This document shows, piece after piece, positions 40,819-49,247 of a DNA stretch of 64,000 bases. The DNA comes from Altererythrobacter sp. XM-24bin4. GTDB taxonomy: Bacteria > Pseudomonadota > Alphaproteobacteria > Sphingomonadales > Sphingomonadaceae. A program made the position numbers and the translations under genes. The notes beneath the pieces are model-generated. The model was not told where the DNA came from and made no database searches. It saw only the letters and a list, made by a program, of their open reading frames with translations. The stretch's first letter is position 1. Every line of letters starts with the position of its first letter. The stretch lies in contig QCWG01000001.1 of NCBI GenBank assembly GCA_003149575.1, positions 1,556,334-1,620,333 of the forward strand, read 5' to 3'.

Positions 40819-41637
40819 GTGCCGCTTATAGCTGTCTTGCAGATGACATCAGGCATTGACCCTGAAGTGAACTACTCCACGCTGGAGGCCGCTGCGATTG
40901 AAGCTGGCGAGGGTGGCGCGGAGATTCTCTTCACGCCGGAAATGTCTCTGCTGCTGGACAGGGATCGCAGCCGTGCCGGACCATGGATCGAATCGACTGA
41001 GCCTGAGCGTATCAGTGACCGGTTGGCAAGATTGTCGGCGGAAGCCGGGATTGATCTAGCGATCGGTTCAATGCCGGTAATGGGCGCGAATGGGCGCTGG
41101 GCCAACAGATCATTCTATATCGGTGGATCGCTGGGGCTGCGCACGACATACGACAAAATCCACATGTTTGATGTGCAGTTGTCGAACGGCGAAAGTTGGC
41201 GTGAAAGCGCGGCTTACGAGCCAGGCACGCAAGTGGTTACGGTTGATGATACGCCCCTGGGGCGGCTCGGTTTGACAATCTGTTATGACATGCGTTTCCC
41301 GGCGTTGTTCGAGCAGCTGGGGCAGCGCAAATGTGATGCGATTGCAGTGCCTGCTGCCTTCACCGTGCCAACCGGTCGCGATCACTGGCATGTCATGCTG
41401 CGCGCGCGCGCAATCGAAGCGAGCGCATTTGTGATCGCCGCGGCGCAAGTGGGCCAGCATGAAGACGGCCGGGAGACTTACGGGCATTCCCTGGTGGTCG
41501 ATCCATGGGGTAAAGTTCTGCTCGATATGGGCGGAGAGGCCTCTGGATTGGCATATTGCGATATCGATCTTTCGCGCGTCGAAGAGGTTCGCTCTCAATT
41601 GCCAAGCCTTGCTAATCGTCGCCCAATCGCCAATTAG
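40819..41637 (+). CDS. carbon-nitrogen hydrolase (nitrilase superfamily, Nit-type amidase)
   Basis: The 272-residue protein has the Glu-Lys-Cys triad of the nitrilase superfamily. Glu is in FTPEMSLL near residue 37, Lys in YDKIHMFDV near residue 112, and Cys in GLTICYDMRFP near residue 152. It resembles the Nit1/Nit2 group, which hydrolyses deaminated glutathione or omega-amides; that would fit a neighbouring glutaredoxin. The start is GTG at 40819, 9 bases after grxC. Substrate is inferred. Confidence 0.9.
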   Translation: MPLIAVLQMTSGIDPEVNYSTLEAAAIEAGEGGAEILFTPEMSLLLDRDRSRAGPWIESTEPERISDRLARLSAEAGIDLAIGSMPVMGANGRWANRSFYIGGSLGLRTTYDKIHMFDVQLSNGESWRESAAYEPGTQVVTVDDTPLGRLGLTICYDMRFPALFEQLGQRKCDAIAVPAAFTVPTGRDHWHVMLRARAIEASAFVIAAAQVGQHEDGRETYGHSLVVDPWGKVLLDMGGEASGLAYCDIDLSRVEEVRSQLPSLANRRPIAN

Positions 41638-41645
41638 AGCGCACT

Positions 41646-42125
41646 ATGATCGTTTACGACCTCATCTGTGACCAAAGCCATCGCTTCGAAGGCTGGTTCG
41701 GCTCTTCTGGCGACTATGTCGAGCAGTTGGAGCGAGGGCTCTTGTCTTGCCCGCACTGCGGGAGCGAAGCGGTGACGAAAGCACCGATGGCCCCGGCTGT
41801 GCCTGCAAAGGGCAACACAAAGAGCGACAGTCCTCGTGCAGCGTCGGACGGTCAGGACGTAAGCCAGCTTTCGAACAAGCCATTGCCGCCTGAAGTGCAG
41901 CAGGCTCTCACCAAACTTGCCGAGGCACAGGCGAAGGCACTGAAGCAGAGCACATGGGTGGGTGACAAGTTCGCTGAAACATCGCGCAAGATGCATTACG
42001 GCGAAGCGGATGAGAAACCGATCCACGGGCAGGCCAGCCTCGAAGAAGCCCAGGGCCTGATGGATGAAGGTATTGCGATTGCACCGCTGCCTTTCCCTGT
42101 GGCCCCACCTGAAGATCTGAATTGA
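41646..42125 (+). CDS. DUF1178 family protein
   Basis: This 159-residue soluble protein has an N-terminal zinc-ribbon-like part (IVYDLICDQSHRFEGWF and LLSCPHCGS, cysteines at about residues 9, 36 and 39) and a conserved helical C-terminal half. DUF1178 is a family of unknown function common in proteobacteria, often next to nitrilase or glutaredoxin genes as here. It ends 80 bases before the left edge of the island. Confidence 0.9.
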   Translation: MIVYDLICDQSHRFEGWFGSSGDYVEQLERGLLSCPHCGSEAVTKAPMAPAVPAKGNTKSDSPRAASDGQDVSQLSNKPLPPEVQQALTKLAEAQAKALKQSTWVGDKFAETSRKMHYGEADEKPIHGQASLEEAQGLMDEGIAIAPLPFPVAPPEDLN

Positions 42126-42147
42126 TTGGACGCTCTGCGGTGCTATT

Positions 42148-42174
42148 GGGGTCCGCTCAACTAGACCCTATTTA
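42148..42174 (+). terminator. weak candidate terminator after the DUF1178 gene
   Basis: GGGTC (42149-42153) pairs with GACCC (42164-42168) around a 10-base loop and is followed by TATTTATG. The stem is only 5-6 bp, so this is a weak call. It would end the grxC-nitrilase-DUF1178 transcript. Confidence 0.3.
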
Positions 42175-42204
42175 TGAGCACGGCCCATGCTCGAGTCGAG
42201 ATCA

Positions 42205-42345
42205 CTGCCTGAGTGGATGACTACAATCGGGGCGACCGCACTCATAGCTTGGCTATGTGACACCGGCGGCGTTCGCCGCTGAACTCGATAAGCAATGACC
42301 TGTTTCGCTTCCGCTACGCAGCCATTGCTTCAACCGCTCTCTAGG
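42205..42345 (+). mobile_element. relic of an IS3-family transposase (OrfB C-terminus), left island edge
   Basis: Translating across frames gives DDYNRGDR, then after a frame change RPHS*LGYVTPAAFAAELDKQ* in two pieces. This is the classic end of IS3-family OrfB integrase-core proteins (YN-x-RPHSSLGY-x-TP-x-x-F). It holds at least one frameshift and two stop codons and has lost everything upstream. The relic abuts and slightly overlaps the 3' end of the TpsA gene. It shows that the left border of the A+T-rich island was shaped by an insertion sequence. Confidence 0.75.
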
Positions 42346-45300
42346 GGTTTAACGCCGAGTTTATAGATAGCGCTTCGTCATCAGATTTTGGCGCTGGTGG
42401 AGCCTCTTTTTGTGGGGCCACAGAAATGGTTGGGGTAAGAGCGACAACTTCTTGCGGAACTCCGACACTCGTATCAATCGAGGCCTCATCCTCAAAAGAA
42501 ACAGCAGCTAAAACAGGGTCTCCGCTATCCTCGGGATCACTAGGAGTAGGTGTTGGCTCATCGCCAACAGGAGACGGCGGCAATGGATCCGCTGGTTTCA
42601 CCTCCACCTTTACGATTTCACCGCCAGATTGTTGGCTGGATGTGCTCGACCCATCATCTGAACCTTCATCTCCTCCAACAGATGTGCCGCCGTCGGCACC
42701 AGTGTCAGCTTCACTATCAGATCCAGCACCATCGGACGTATCAGTAGAATCGGATCCATCGCTCCCCTCATCCGAACTTGATTCTTCAGATCCTTCGCCC
42801 GCATCATCGGACCCCTCATCGCTCTCTTCGGAACCTTCTTCTGAACTCTCGTCGCTATCCTCTGAGCCTTGATCGCCCTCATCGGTACCGTCGTCGCTGT
42901 CATCAGAGTTCGACTCCCCAGCGTCATCGCCGCCTTCTTCTGATCCATCGCCACCCTCGTCAGACCCGCTATCACCTGACCCCTCGCTACCATCGCCAGA
43001 GCCGTCGCCACTGTCATCAGAACCGCCATCGCCAGATCCTTCACCGCCACCATCGGAGCCCGTATCTCCTGATCCATCTCCACTGCCGCCTGATCCCGAA
43101 TCAGAGCCCGAAGACACCTCATTAACAATATTTTTTTGTACTGTTAGCGCGGTCTCATTCTCAACAGCCTGCACAAAAATATAGTTGGCTGCGGAAAGGC
43201 CTCCCCCAAAGATCGGGTAAAGCCCAACATCGGAATTTTCATCTGCTGGAGACGTGAAAACTAACGTTCCTGTAGTCGCATTTTCTAGGTTCTCGCCAGC
43301 AATAAAGCCTGTCACTGTACCCGAGAAAGTTGGATTTTGAGCGCCAACATATCTGGTGGCCTCATCAGCTCTGTATGTCAGAGTAGCGGGCAAAATAACT
43401 GCTGGGACAGTTATAGTATCTTGGAAACGATAACCAAACACTGGCGCACCGGATGTATCAGTAAAGTTGGCAGTGATCCCTGCAATCACAGCCTCCGTTG
43501 CATCGACTCCAGGTAGGTTCGCCGTGGCCGAGACGATATCAATTATGGCACTGTCCCCATTTACTAAACCAGAGAACAACAGGCTGACTAAATCAGGAGA
43601 AAAAGTCGTCGTTCCATCATAAATTCTACTTAGCTCTTCAGCAAGTTCTGCATTTAGCACCGGTGAAAGGCCATAGGCTAAGCCATTTCCTTCTGGTCTT
43701 TCAGGAAGTTCTGCTTCTCCCCTAGCACCGGCTAAACTTATGCCATAGTACCTAAAATCATGAACCAGAGATCCAACAATGTCTGGGTTATCTTCGCCGA
43801 ATGGATCCGGATTTCCGCTCCATACCGTCCAGGCACCAGTCTCTAAAACATCCTCCCTTTCGGAAAGGTTTGTAAAACCCGAAACGCCAATAAGATCGAT
43901 AATTTGGCGAGCGGATAAGAACGCATTCTCACCAAGTGTTAATCGCCGACCACTATCCGCAAAAATTTCGGCCAATCGGCTGTCTGCTCCTATTGTGCCG
44001 TTAAAATTAAGGTCTCCTTGAGCTCCGACCTCTAAAATACCCTCACCATCGTTTTCGGCATTTATTGGGCCTGTCATAGTGCCAGAACCATTAAATAATA
44101 TCCGCGCGTAATCACCCACTGTTATATCTTGTGCAAGTTCTACGGGCTCTTCTGTTTCTATAAAAAGTTCAGCATTCCCAAAGAAAAGCGTGTTTAAGGG
44201 TAAATTGCTCAGATTAGAAATAGCTAAAGCGCCGTTTATAATTCTCAGATTATTTATGGCTGAATTTTCACCCGACAAACGTAACGAGCCGGGACCAGTC
44301 GAAGACAAAATATTCGTGGTAACATTACCGAATATTTGACCAGACGTTAGTATGTCTAAGGTTATCTCATCGACATCGACGTCGCCATCGACAAAAATAT
44401 TCTCTCCCGCGAGAACGAGCATGGATTCTTCATTAGTCGGGTCAGACGAAATGCGGCCGCCAATAAAGATGTCCGAAACAGCACGAATATCGCCCTCGCT
44501 AAGCAGTAAAACGTCACCCCTCAATTCAATAAAGTTAGCGCTTAAAGCACTATCGAGATGAATCGTTCCTTGATTTTCCTCGGACCCAAAAGTCGTGATG
44601 ATGCTGAGATCCCCAGTAAAATCAGCATCAAAAACGTCACTACCACTTATAAATATATCGCCCCCGCTCGTACCAAGGCCAATAAAAGTCGCCGCAAGAA
44701 TGCGCGCATCTTCACTCAAGATTAGATCACCGCCGTCGGAAACAGCTGTGAACTCTGCATGTGACTGCCCTGTCCCAACAAGACCGTCGACCACAAGATC
44801 ATTCAATGCAAAGACCTGTAATACGCCGGATCCAGCATCCAGAGCGCTGGTCACAGCCGAGAACGAGCCAGGGCCCCTGAACAGAATTTGAGCTCTATCT
44901 TCTACAGTAATCTGTTGGGAAAGAGAAACAGGCGTTTCATCTAACTCCGTGTCAAGAAAACCGTCCACAAAGGGACGAATGTCGATATCAAGAAAGCCGT
45001 TGCCAAAGAAAATTGAATCGACCGGTAAATTGCTAACGTCGGAAATAGCTAAAGCACCGTTTATAATTCTTAGATGATTTATAGCTGAATTCGTACCCGA
45101 TAGTCGGAGAAAGCCTTGGCCCAACTTGGATAAGGTCTCTGCCGTCAGGTCTCCAAGAAACCAAGCATCCCCAGCATTCAAAGTGTCAACAGTAACGTCA
45201 TTAAAAGTAATGCTACCACTTACTCGCAAGTCACCGGGAGAACTAAGGACGAGCGTTGTAGGTTCGCCTTCCTCTTCCGAAGAAATATCTCCATTAATAA

Positions 45301-48300
45301 TCAGGTTGCTCAGAGAAGTGACTTGTCCGGACCGAGAGAATAAAAGGTCGCCAGATACAAAAATTGAGCCCGCACTAAGAGATTCGACAAGGTTAATTGT
45401 GCCACCAACTCCATCACCATCTTGATCAGCCTCCAAGTTTAATTGTCCAGTATAGTCACTGGCCAAAATATCGTCGCTTCCAAGTGAGATATTTCCATGG
45501 GCAAAAAGACCAACAAATTCTTCAGCTCGCAATCGAGCACTGTCGGCGAAACTCAGGTCTCCGTCTGAATAGAAAGTGGCAGCATGGAGGGACTGTTCTA
45601 GTCCGATTTGCCCAGTAATTGTCAGATCACCAAGTGCACTAACGTTGAAACTACCGACACCCTCCTCAACCGAATTAACTGGTCCTGAAACGATGCCTGA
45701 TCCTCTAAAGAGGATATCACCAGACTCTTCTACCGTAATCTGTTGCGTGAGAGTTATTGGGCCAAAATCAGTTTCAAAAACGGACTGAGAATCTGAAAAA
45801 TCTACCGTTTCTGGTTCATGAATGTCGATATCAAGAAGGCCGTCGCCAAAGAAGATCGAGTTCAATGGTAAATTGCTGATATCAGCAATTGCCAGAACAC
45901 CATTGATGATTCTCAGGTTATTTATGGAAGAATTTGGTCCTTGTATGCGCGCAGAACCAGACCCAAGCTTAGTTAAAGTTGTCGCTGTGATATCACCGCT
46001 GACCAATATATCTCCAATGCCAGGCGTCTCTAAATTGAGCTGATCAAAAACAATCGAGCCGTTAACCGATAGGGATAGGCCAGCCGACCTAAGCGTAAGT
46101 TCAACGCCCTCTTCTTCCGAAATCGTCGATATGCTGCCATTAATATTGGAATTGTTAAGAACACTTATCTCGCCGGAACCATCAAAAACTAAATTACCTG
46201 AAACCTCGAGAGCACCCGCGCTGAGAGAGCTAACGAGGTTAATGGTACCTCCAGTACCATCACTATCTCGATCGGCTGAAATTCCTAACTCGCCGCCGAA
46301 TTGCGATCCAATCACTTCATCGCTGTCGATAAAGATATCTCCATCGGCAAAGAAACCAATAGATTCGTCAGAAACTAGCCTTGCAGTCTCAGTAAGTTTT
46401 AGATCTCCTTCAGAAGAAAAATCGATGATCTCAAGGGTCCGATTAGTGCCAATAGATCCACTAATTGTGAGATCACTAATGGAAGCAATGCGTAAATTCC
46501 CAGTGTTTTCCGAAAGGGCGTCTACCGAGCCTGAAAAGGTACCAGAAGCTCCAAAAATTATTTCTCCGAATTCGTCAACCGTGACTAGTTGGTCCAATTC
46601 TAAGAGACTTGTGTTGGCAATATTGAGTGTCCCATTACCGAAATAGATGGTCTCGCTTGGAAGACCACTTATTTCCGAAAGATTTAGTCTACCACTTAAA
46701 ATCCTGAGATTCTCGAGGGTTGAATTGGAGCCGCCCAAATTGACGAGGCCTGTGCTCGTCAAAGTCCCGGCAGTGACATTGCCTAATGTGGCTTCCCCAC
46801 CCACATTCAGGATGATCTCTTCTGCCTCAGTTTCACCAATTTGAATAACACTACCAGTAACTTCAAGCAGGCCTGCAGTTATTAGCCCTTGAGCGAATAC
46901 AGATCCAATTTGGCCGCTGTCACTAGCCCCGGCGATTAGCCTCAATTGTCCTAGAAAGTTCGAGAAAACCGCAGAACTGTCTATCGAGACGTTATTATCT
47001 GCGCTGAAAATTATCTCTTGGGCCGAGCTATTGGCACCAAAACTTAATGTGAGGGGCCCACTGACAGAAATATTTCCAATACTGTCGTTGCTACGATTTG
47101 CCTCTGTGAAGTTTCTTGCATTTATGGTTAGGTTCGCGCCGCTTCCCAAAATATTCTGAAGCGTAGCTGCGCTAATTTGTGAAACTGGATCAAAGCCTTG
47201 GCTAAAAATATATGCTGTTTGAGAGATATCAGATATGATGTTTGTCGTGCAACAATTATCAAAATCGACTTCTCGGTATGTTAGCTGAGCTATTTGACTA
47301 GCGTCAGCGCCAGTCAAACCAATAGAGACGTTGTGTTGAACAATGCTAACATCACCGTAATTTAAATAGATGTCCCCATTCTCTCGTAGTCGAATTTCAA
47401 ACGTGTTAAGCTGACCGTTTATATATTCTGAGACCGCTTTCCACTGCAGAATAAATTCTCTGGTGCCGTCAGGATTTGTTATAGTCGTATAAAGGACATC
47501 GCCACCTTCATAGTTAGGAATAAGGTCTGTCCAAAGTCCAAAAATAGAGAGAAGCGGAGCATTACCATCGTCCAATGGCTGTCCGTTGCAACATCTGCTA
47601 TTACTTCCTAAATCACCAAAAGACAGGAATCCGTTAGATGAAACCTCTACACTATCGTATGTTTCTCCAAAAAATTCAAAGGCAAACCCAAGAGAAATTC
47701 TGCCGGAAACTTGATCATCACCCAAATTAAGGGATGTCATCAATGCAGGGTCATATAGCGGTGTTGTCTCGGCAGACTGCCACTCAAAATCTGAAAAGGA
47801 TAGATTTGATGAAGCAGCTGAAAGTTGATCAACTAAGTCAATAGACGCAGCAGTAAGCACAACTGTACCAGCTGTAGCGCCGCTAACAGATAATTCTGAC
47901 CCCTCAATCTCCAAATAGAACCCTGAAAGGTCAATGATGCCGCCTACGCTATCAGTTCCAACCCCATTAGCCCGGATTTCGCCAGCAACAAACGTTGCTA
48001 ATTCTTCTTCTCCCGGAGCCTCAATGGTAACTGTACCACCGGACCCTGAAACGGTAGCGCTTGCAGAAATTACGCTTCCATCAACTATCGCTATATCTGC
48101 CAGTGCACCGTTAGCCAGTTGAATACGGGTCTCTTCGACAAGAAAGGCTTCAGATTCCGAGATGGATACGAAGCTATTTCCCTCGATCGTTGTTGAAGAA
48201 TTAGAGCCTTGAGTGGCCGTCGAAAAAATAGATATTGAACCCCCGCCAGCCCCGCCGTCAGCTATTACCTCAGCCGTATCAGCCAAAGTGATCAACGTGC

Positions 48301-49204
48301 CGCTTGCTTCGATCGATCCACCAACTTCATCGGCTTCAAGACCCGCGACAGTCACAGTACCCGTTATGGTAACGTCACCATGGTCCCCAGCATCCAAGAT
48401 AATTGTGCCATTACGCTCTTCAACCGAGTTGGCCTGCAAAAGTCCCTCGGCATTTATGACACTATGAATGGCGTCTAACGCTGAGGCCATACTAAGGGCT
48501 ATCAGACCTCCATCAGCCGTGATGGTTCCCGTATTTTTAATTCCTTGAAATGATGCCGCTAGAGTGGACTCATTGCTCACAGCATAAGAAATCAGGTTAC
48601 CTTCATCAAAAGAGATACTCAGATCATTACCAGAGGCCAGTAAGACCGCTCCCAATGTCGCGCTAATCTGCCCCTCGTTTGTGATGGAGGCGCCGTGCAG
48701 GATTGTGTAACCCAATTCAGTGGCAATGCTACCAGCGTTTTCAACCGATGCAGACGAAACGCCTCCAATGCTGAATTGGTCTCCTCCTGCCATAAAGTCC
48801 GTCGATGAAATACTGCCAGTAGACGCGAGAAAACCAGAGGCAGTTACCTGACCAGTTGGAGATATGAAGATGCCGTTAGGGTTAAGTATCCAAACTCTGC
48901 CATTGGCCTCAATAGTTCCATCAATAATCGTTTGAGTAGTACCGGTGACCCTGTTTAAAGCTATCGACAATGCATCGGGCTGAACAAACTGTAGGGTCTC
49001 GTTTTCTCCCACACTAAGGTCTACCCAGTCTAGAAAAACTCGGTCAGTTGTCTGAGTAATGGTACGGACCGTACCCGCTTCATTAACGCTGTAAGTAGCA
49101 TCTCCAGCTACGACCGTCGGGGAGGAAGAGGTGTTTAGCGTATCCGCAGCCGCAACGGAACTTATACTCGCCGAGGCCAATAATATTAAGCGTAGTCGTT
49201 TCAT
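42341..49204 (-). CDS. TpsA-type filamentous haemagglutinin-like exoprotein
   Basis: This very large secreted adhesin starts at ATG 49204 (an upstream TTG adds two residues), 2287 residues. Signal peptide at 1-20 (ends SSVAAAD). The TPS secretion domain (about 22-290) has NRVTG, NGRVWILNPNGIFISPTGQV and a beta-helix. Residues about 470-660 form a nidogen-like insertion (FAFEFFGETYDSVEVSSNGF) with two adjacent-cysteine pairs, SRCCNG and DNCCTTN. Residues about 810-1770 hold three and a half 275-residue repeats. YDG (IYDGTTTF, about 1858) and MBG-like (YVGAQNPTFSGTVTGF, about 1953) modules follow. The tail at 2027-2190 is a Ser/Gly/Asp/Glu repeat. It is paired with the TpsB gene 44 bases upstream. 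Its stop lies in an IS relic, so the C-terminus may have been altered. Confidence 0.9.
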   Translation of the reverse strand: MKRLRLILLASASISSVAAADTLNTSSSPTVVAGDATYSVNEAGTVRTITQTTDRVFLDWVDLSVGENETLQFVQPDALSIALNRVTGTTQTIIDGTIEANGRVWILNPNGIFISPTGQVTASGFLASTGSISSTDFMAGGDQFSIGGVSSASVENAGSIATELGYTILHGASITNEGQISATLGAVLLASGNDLSISFDEGNLISYAVSNESTLAASFQGIKNTGTITADGGLIALSMASALDAIHSVINAEGLLQANSVEERNGTIILDAGDHGDVTITGTVTVAGLEADEVGGSIEASGTLITLADTAEVIADGGAGGGSISIFSTATQGSNSSTTIEGNSFVSISESEAFLVEETRIQLANGALADIAIVDGSVISASATVSGSGGTVTIEAPGEEELATFVAGEIRANGVGTDSVGGIIDLSGFYLEIEGSELSVSGATAGTVVLTAASIDLVDQLSAASSNLSFSDFEWQSAETTPLYDPALMTSLNLGDDQVSGRISLGFAFEFFGETYDSVEVSSNGFLSFGDLGSNSRCCNGQPLDDGNAPLLSIFGLWTDLIPNYEGGDVLYTTITNPDGTREFILQWKAVSEYINGQLNTFEIRLRENGDIYLNYGDVSIVQHNVSIGLTGADASQIAQLTYREVDFDNCCTTNIISDISQTAYIFSQGFDPVSQISAATLQNILGSGANLTINARNFTEANRSNDSIGNISVSGPLTLSFGANSSAQEIIFSADNNVSIDSSAVFSNFLGQLRLIAGASDSGQIGSVFAQGLITAGLLEVTGSVIQIGETEAEEIILNVGGEATLGNVTAGTLTSTGLVNLGGSNSTLENLRILSGRLNLSEISGLPSETIYFGNGTLNIANTSLLELDQLVTVDEFGEIIFGASGTFSGSVDALSENTGNLRIASISDLTISGSIGTNRTLEIIDFSSEGDLKLTETARLVSDESIGFFADGDIFIDSDEVIGSQFGGELGISADRDSDGTGGTINLVSSLSAGALEVSGNLVFDGSGEISVLNNSNINGSISTISEEEGVELTLRSAGLSLSVNGSIVFDQLNLETPGIGDILVSGDITATTLTKLGSGSARIQGPNSSINNLRIINGVLAIADISNLPLNSIFFGDGLLDIDIHEPETVDFSDSQSVFETDFGPITLTQQITVEESGDILFRGSGIVSGPVNSVEEGVGSFNVSALGDLTITGQIGLEQSLHAATFYSDGDLSFADSARLRAEEFVGLFAHGNISLGSDDILASDYTGQLNLEADQDGDGVGGTINLVESLSAGSIFVSGDLLFSRSGQVTSLSNLIINGDISSEEEGEPTTLVLSSPGDLRVSGSITFNDVTVDTLNAGDAWFLGDLTAETLSKLGQGFLRLSGTNSAINHLRIINGALAISDVSNLPVDSIFFGNGFLDIDIRPFVDGFLDTELDETPVSLSQQITVEDRAQILFRGPGSFSAVTSALDAGSGVLQVFALNDLVVDGLVGTGQSHAEFTAVSDGGDLILSEDARILAATFIGLGTSGGDIFISGSDVFDADFTGDLSIITTFGSEENQGTIHLDSALSANFIELRGDVLLLSEGDIRAVSDIFIGGRISSDPTNEESMLVLAGENIFVDGDVDVDEITLDILTSGQIFGNVTTNILSSTGPGSLRLSGENSAINNLRIINGALAISNLSNLPLNTLFFGNAELFIETEEPVELAQDITVGDYARILFNGSGTMTGPINAENDGEGILEVGAQGDLNFNGTIGADSRLAEIFADSGRRLTLGENAFLSARQIIDLIGVSGFTNLSEREDVLETGAWTVWSGNPDPFGEDNPDIVGSLVHDFRYYGISLAGARGEAELPERPEGNGLAYGLSPVLNAELAEELSRIYDGTTTFSPDLVSLLFSGLVNGDSAIIDIVSATANLPGVDATEAVIAGITANFTDTSGAPVFGYRFQDTITVPAVILPATLTYRADEATRYVGAQNPTFSGTVTGFIAGENLENATTGTLVFTSPADENSDVGLYPIFGGGLSAANYIFVQAVENETALTVQKNIVNEVSSGSDSGSGGSGDGSGDTGSDGGGEGSGDGGSDDSGDGSGDGSEGSGDSGSDEGGDGSEEGGDDAGESNSDDSDDGTDEGDQGSEDSDESSEEGSEESDEGSDDAGEGSEESSSDEGSDGSDSTDTSDGAGSDSEADTGADGGTSVGGDEGSDDGSSTSSQQSGGEIVKVEVKPADPLPPSPVGDEPTPTPSDPEDSGDPVLAAVSFEDEASIDTSVGVPQEVVALTPTISVAPQKEAPPAPKSDDEALSINSALNP
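42640..43130 (-). repeat. low-complexity Ser/Gly/Asp/Glu repeat in the TpsA tail
   Basis: About 160 codons encode imperfect short units such as GSGDGS, GGSDDS, EGSEES and DEGSDD. The first half is Gly/Asp-rich and the second Glu/Ser-rich. The encoding DNA is a degenerate TCA/TCN-rich tract on the + strand. The product is strongly acidic and probably extended. Such tails can span the cell envelope or bind calcium. It is also a likely site for repeat-length variation by replication slippage. Confidence 0.85.
43880..46780 (-). repeat. three and a half tandem ~275-residue repeats in TpsA
   Basis: The unit core reads like NNLRIINGALAISN-LSNLPLN-(S/T)(I/L)FFGN and recurs with DNA cores near 46630-46730, 45840-45940, 45000-45100 and 44170-44270, a period of about 790-840 bases. 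Each core is followed by a block of the type ITVEDxxxILFRGxG, then GDLxxxGxIG and SLSAGxxxVSG. The last copy breaks off after the first third. Units share about half their residues by eye, so the duplications are old but still collinear. Confidence 0.8.
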
Positions 49205-49247
49205 GACCAATTACTCATATAGGATCGCTTGTACACTGTTGTACTCA

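Noticed and set aside
42610-43128. Alternative frames of 115-172 codons in both strands of the adhesin tail
   Set aside because: They are artefacts of a low-complexity trinucleotide-rich tract that leaves several frames open. Only the frame continuous with the TPS domain is supported.
42640-43130. Possible CRISPR array
   Set aside because: The repeats are short, variable and codon-phased, with no constant direct repeat or unique spacers, and no cas genes are nearby.
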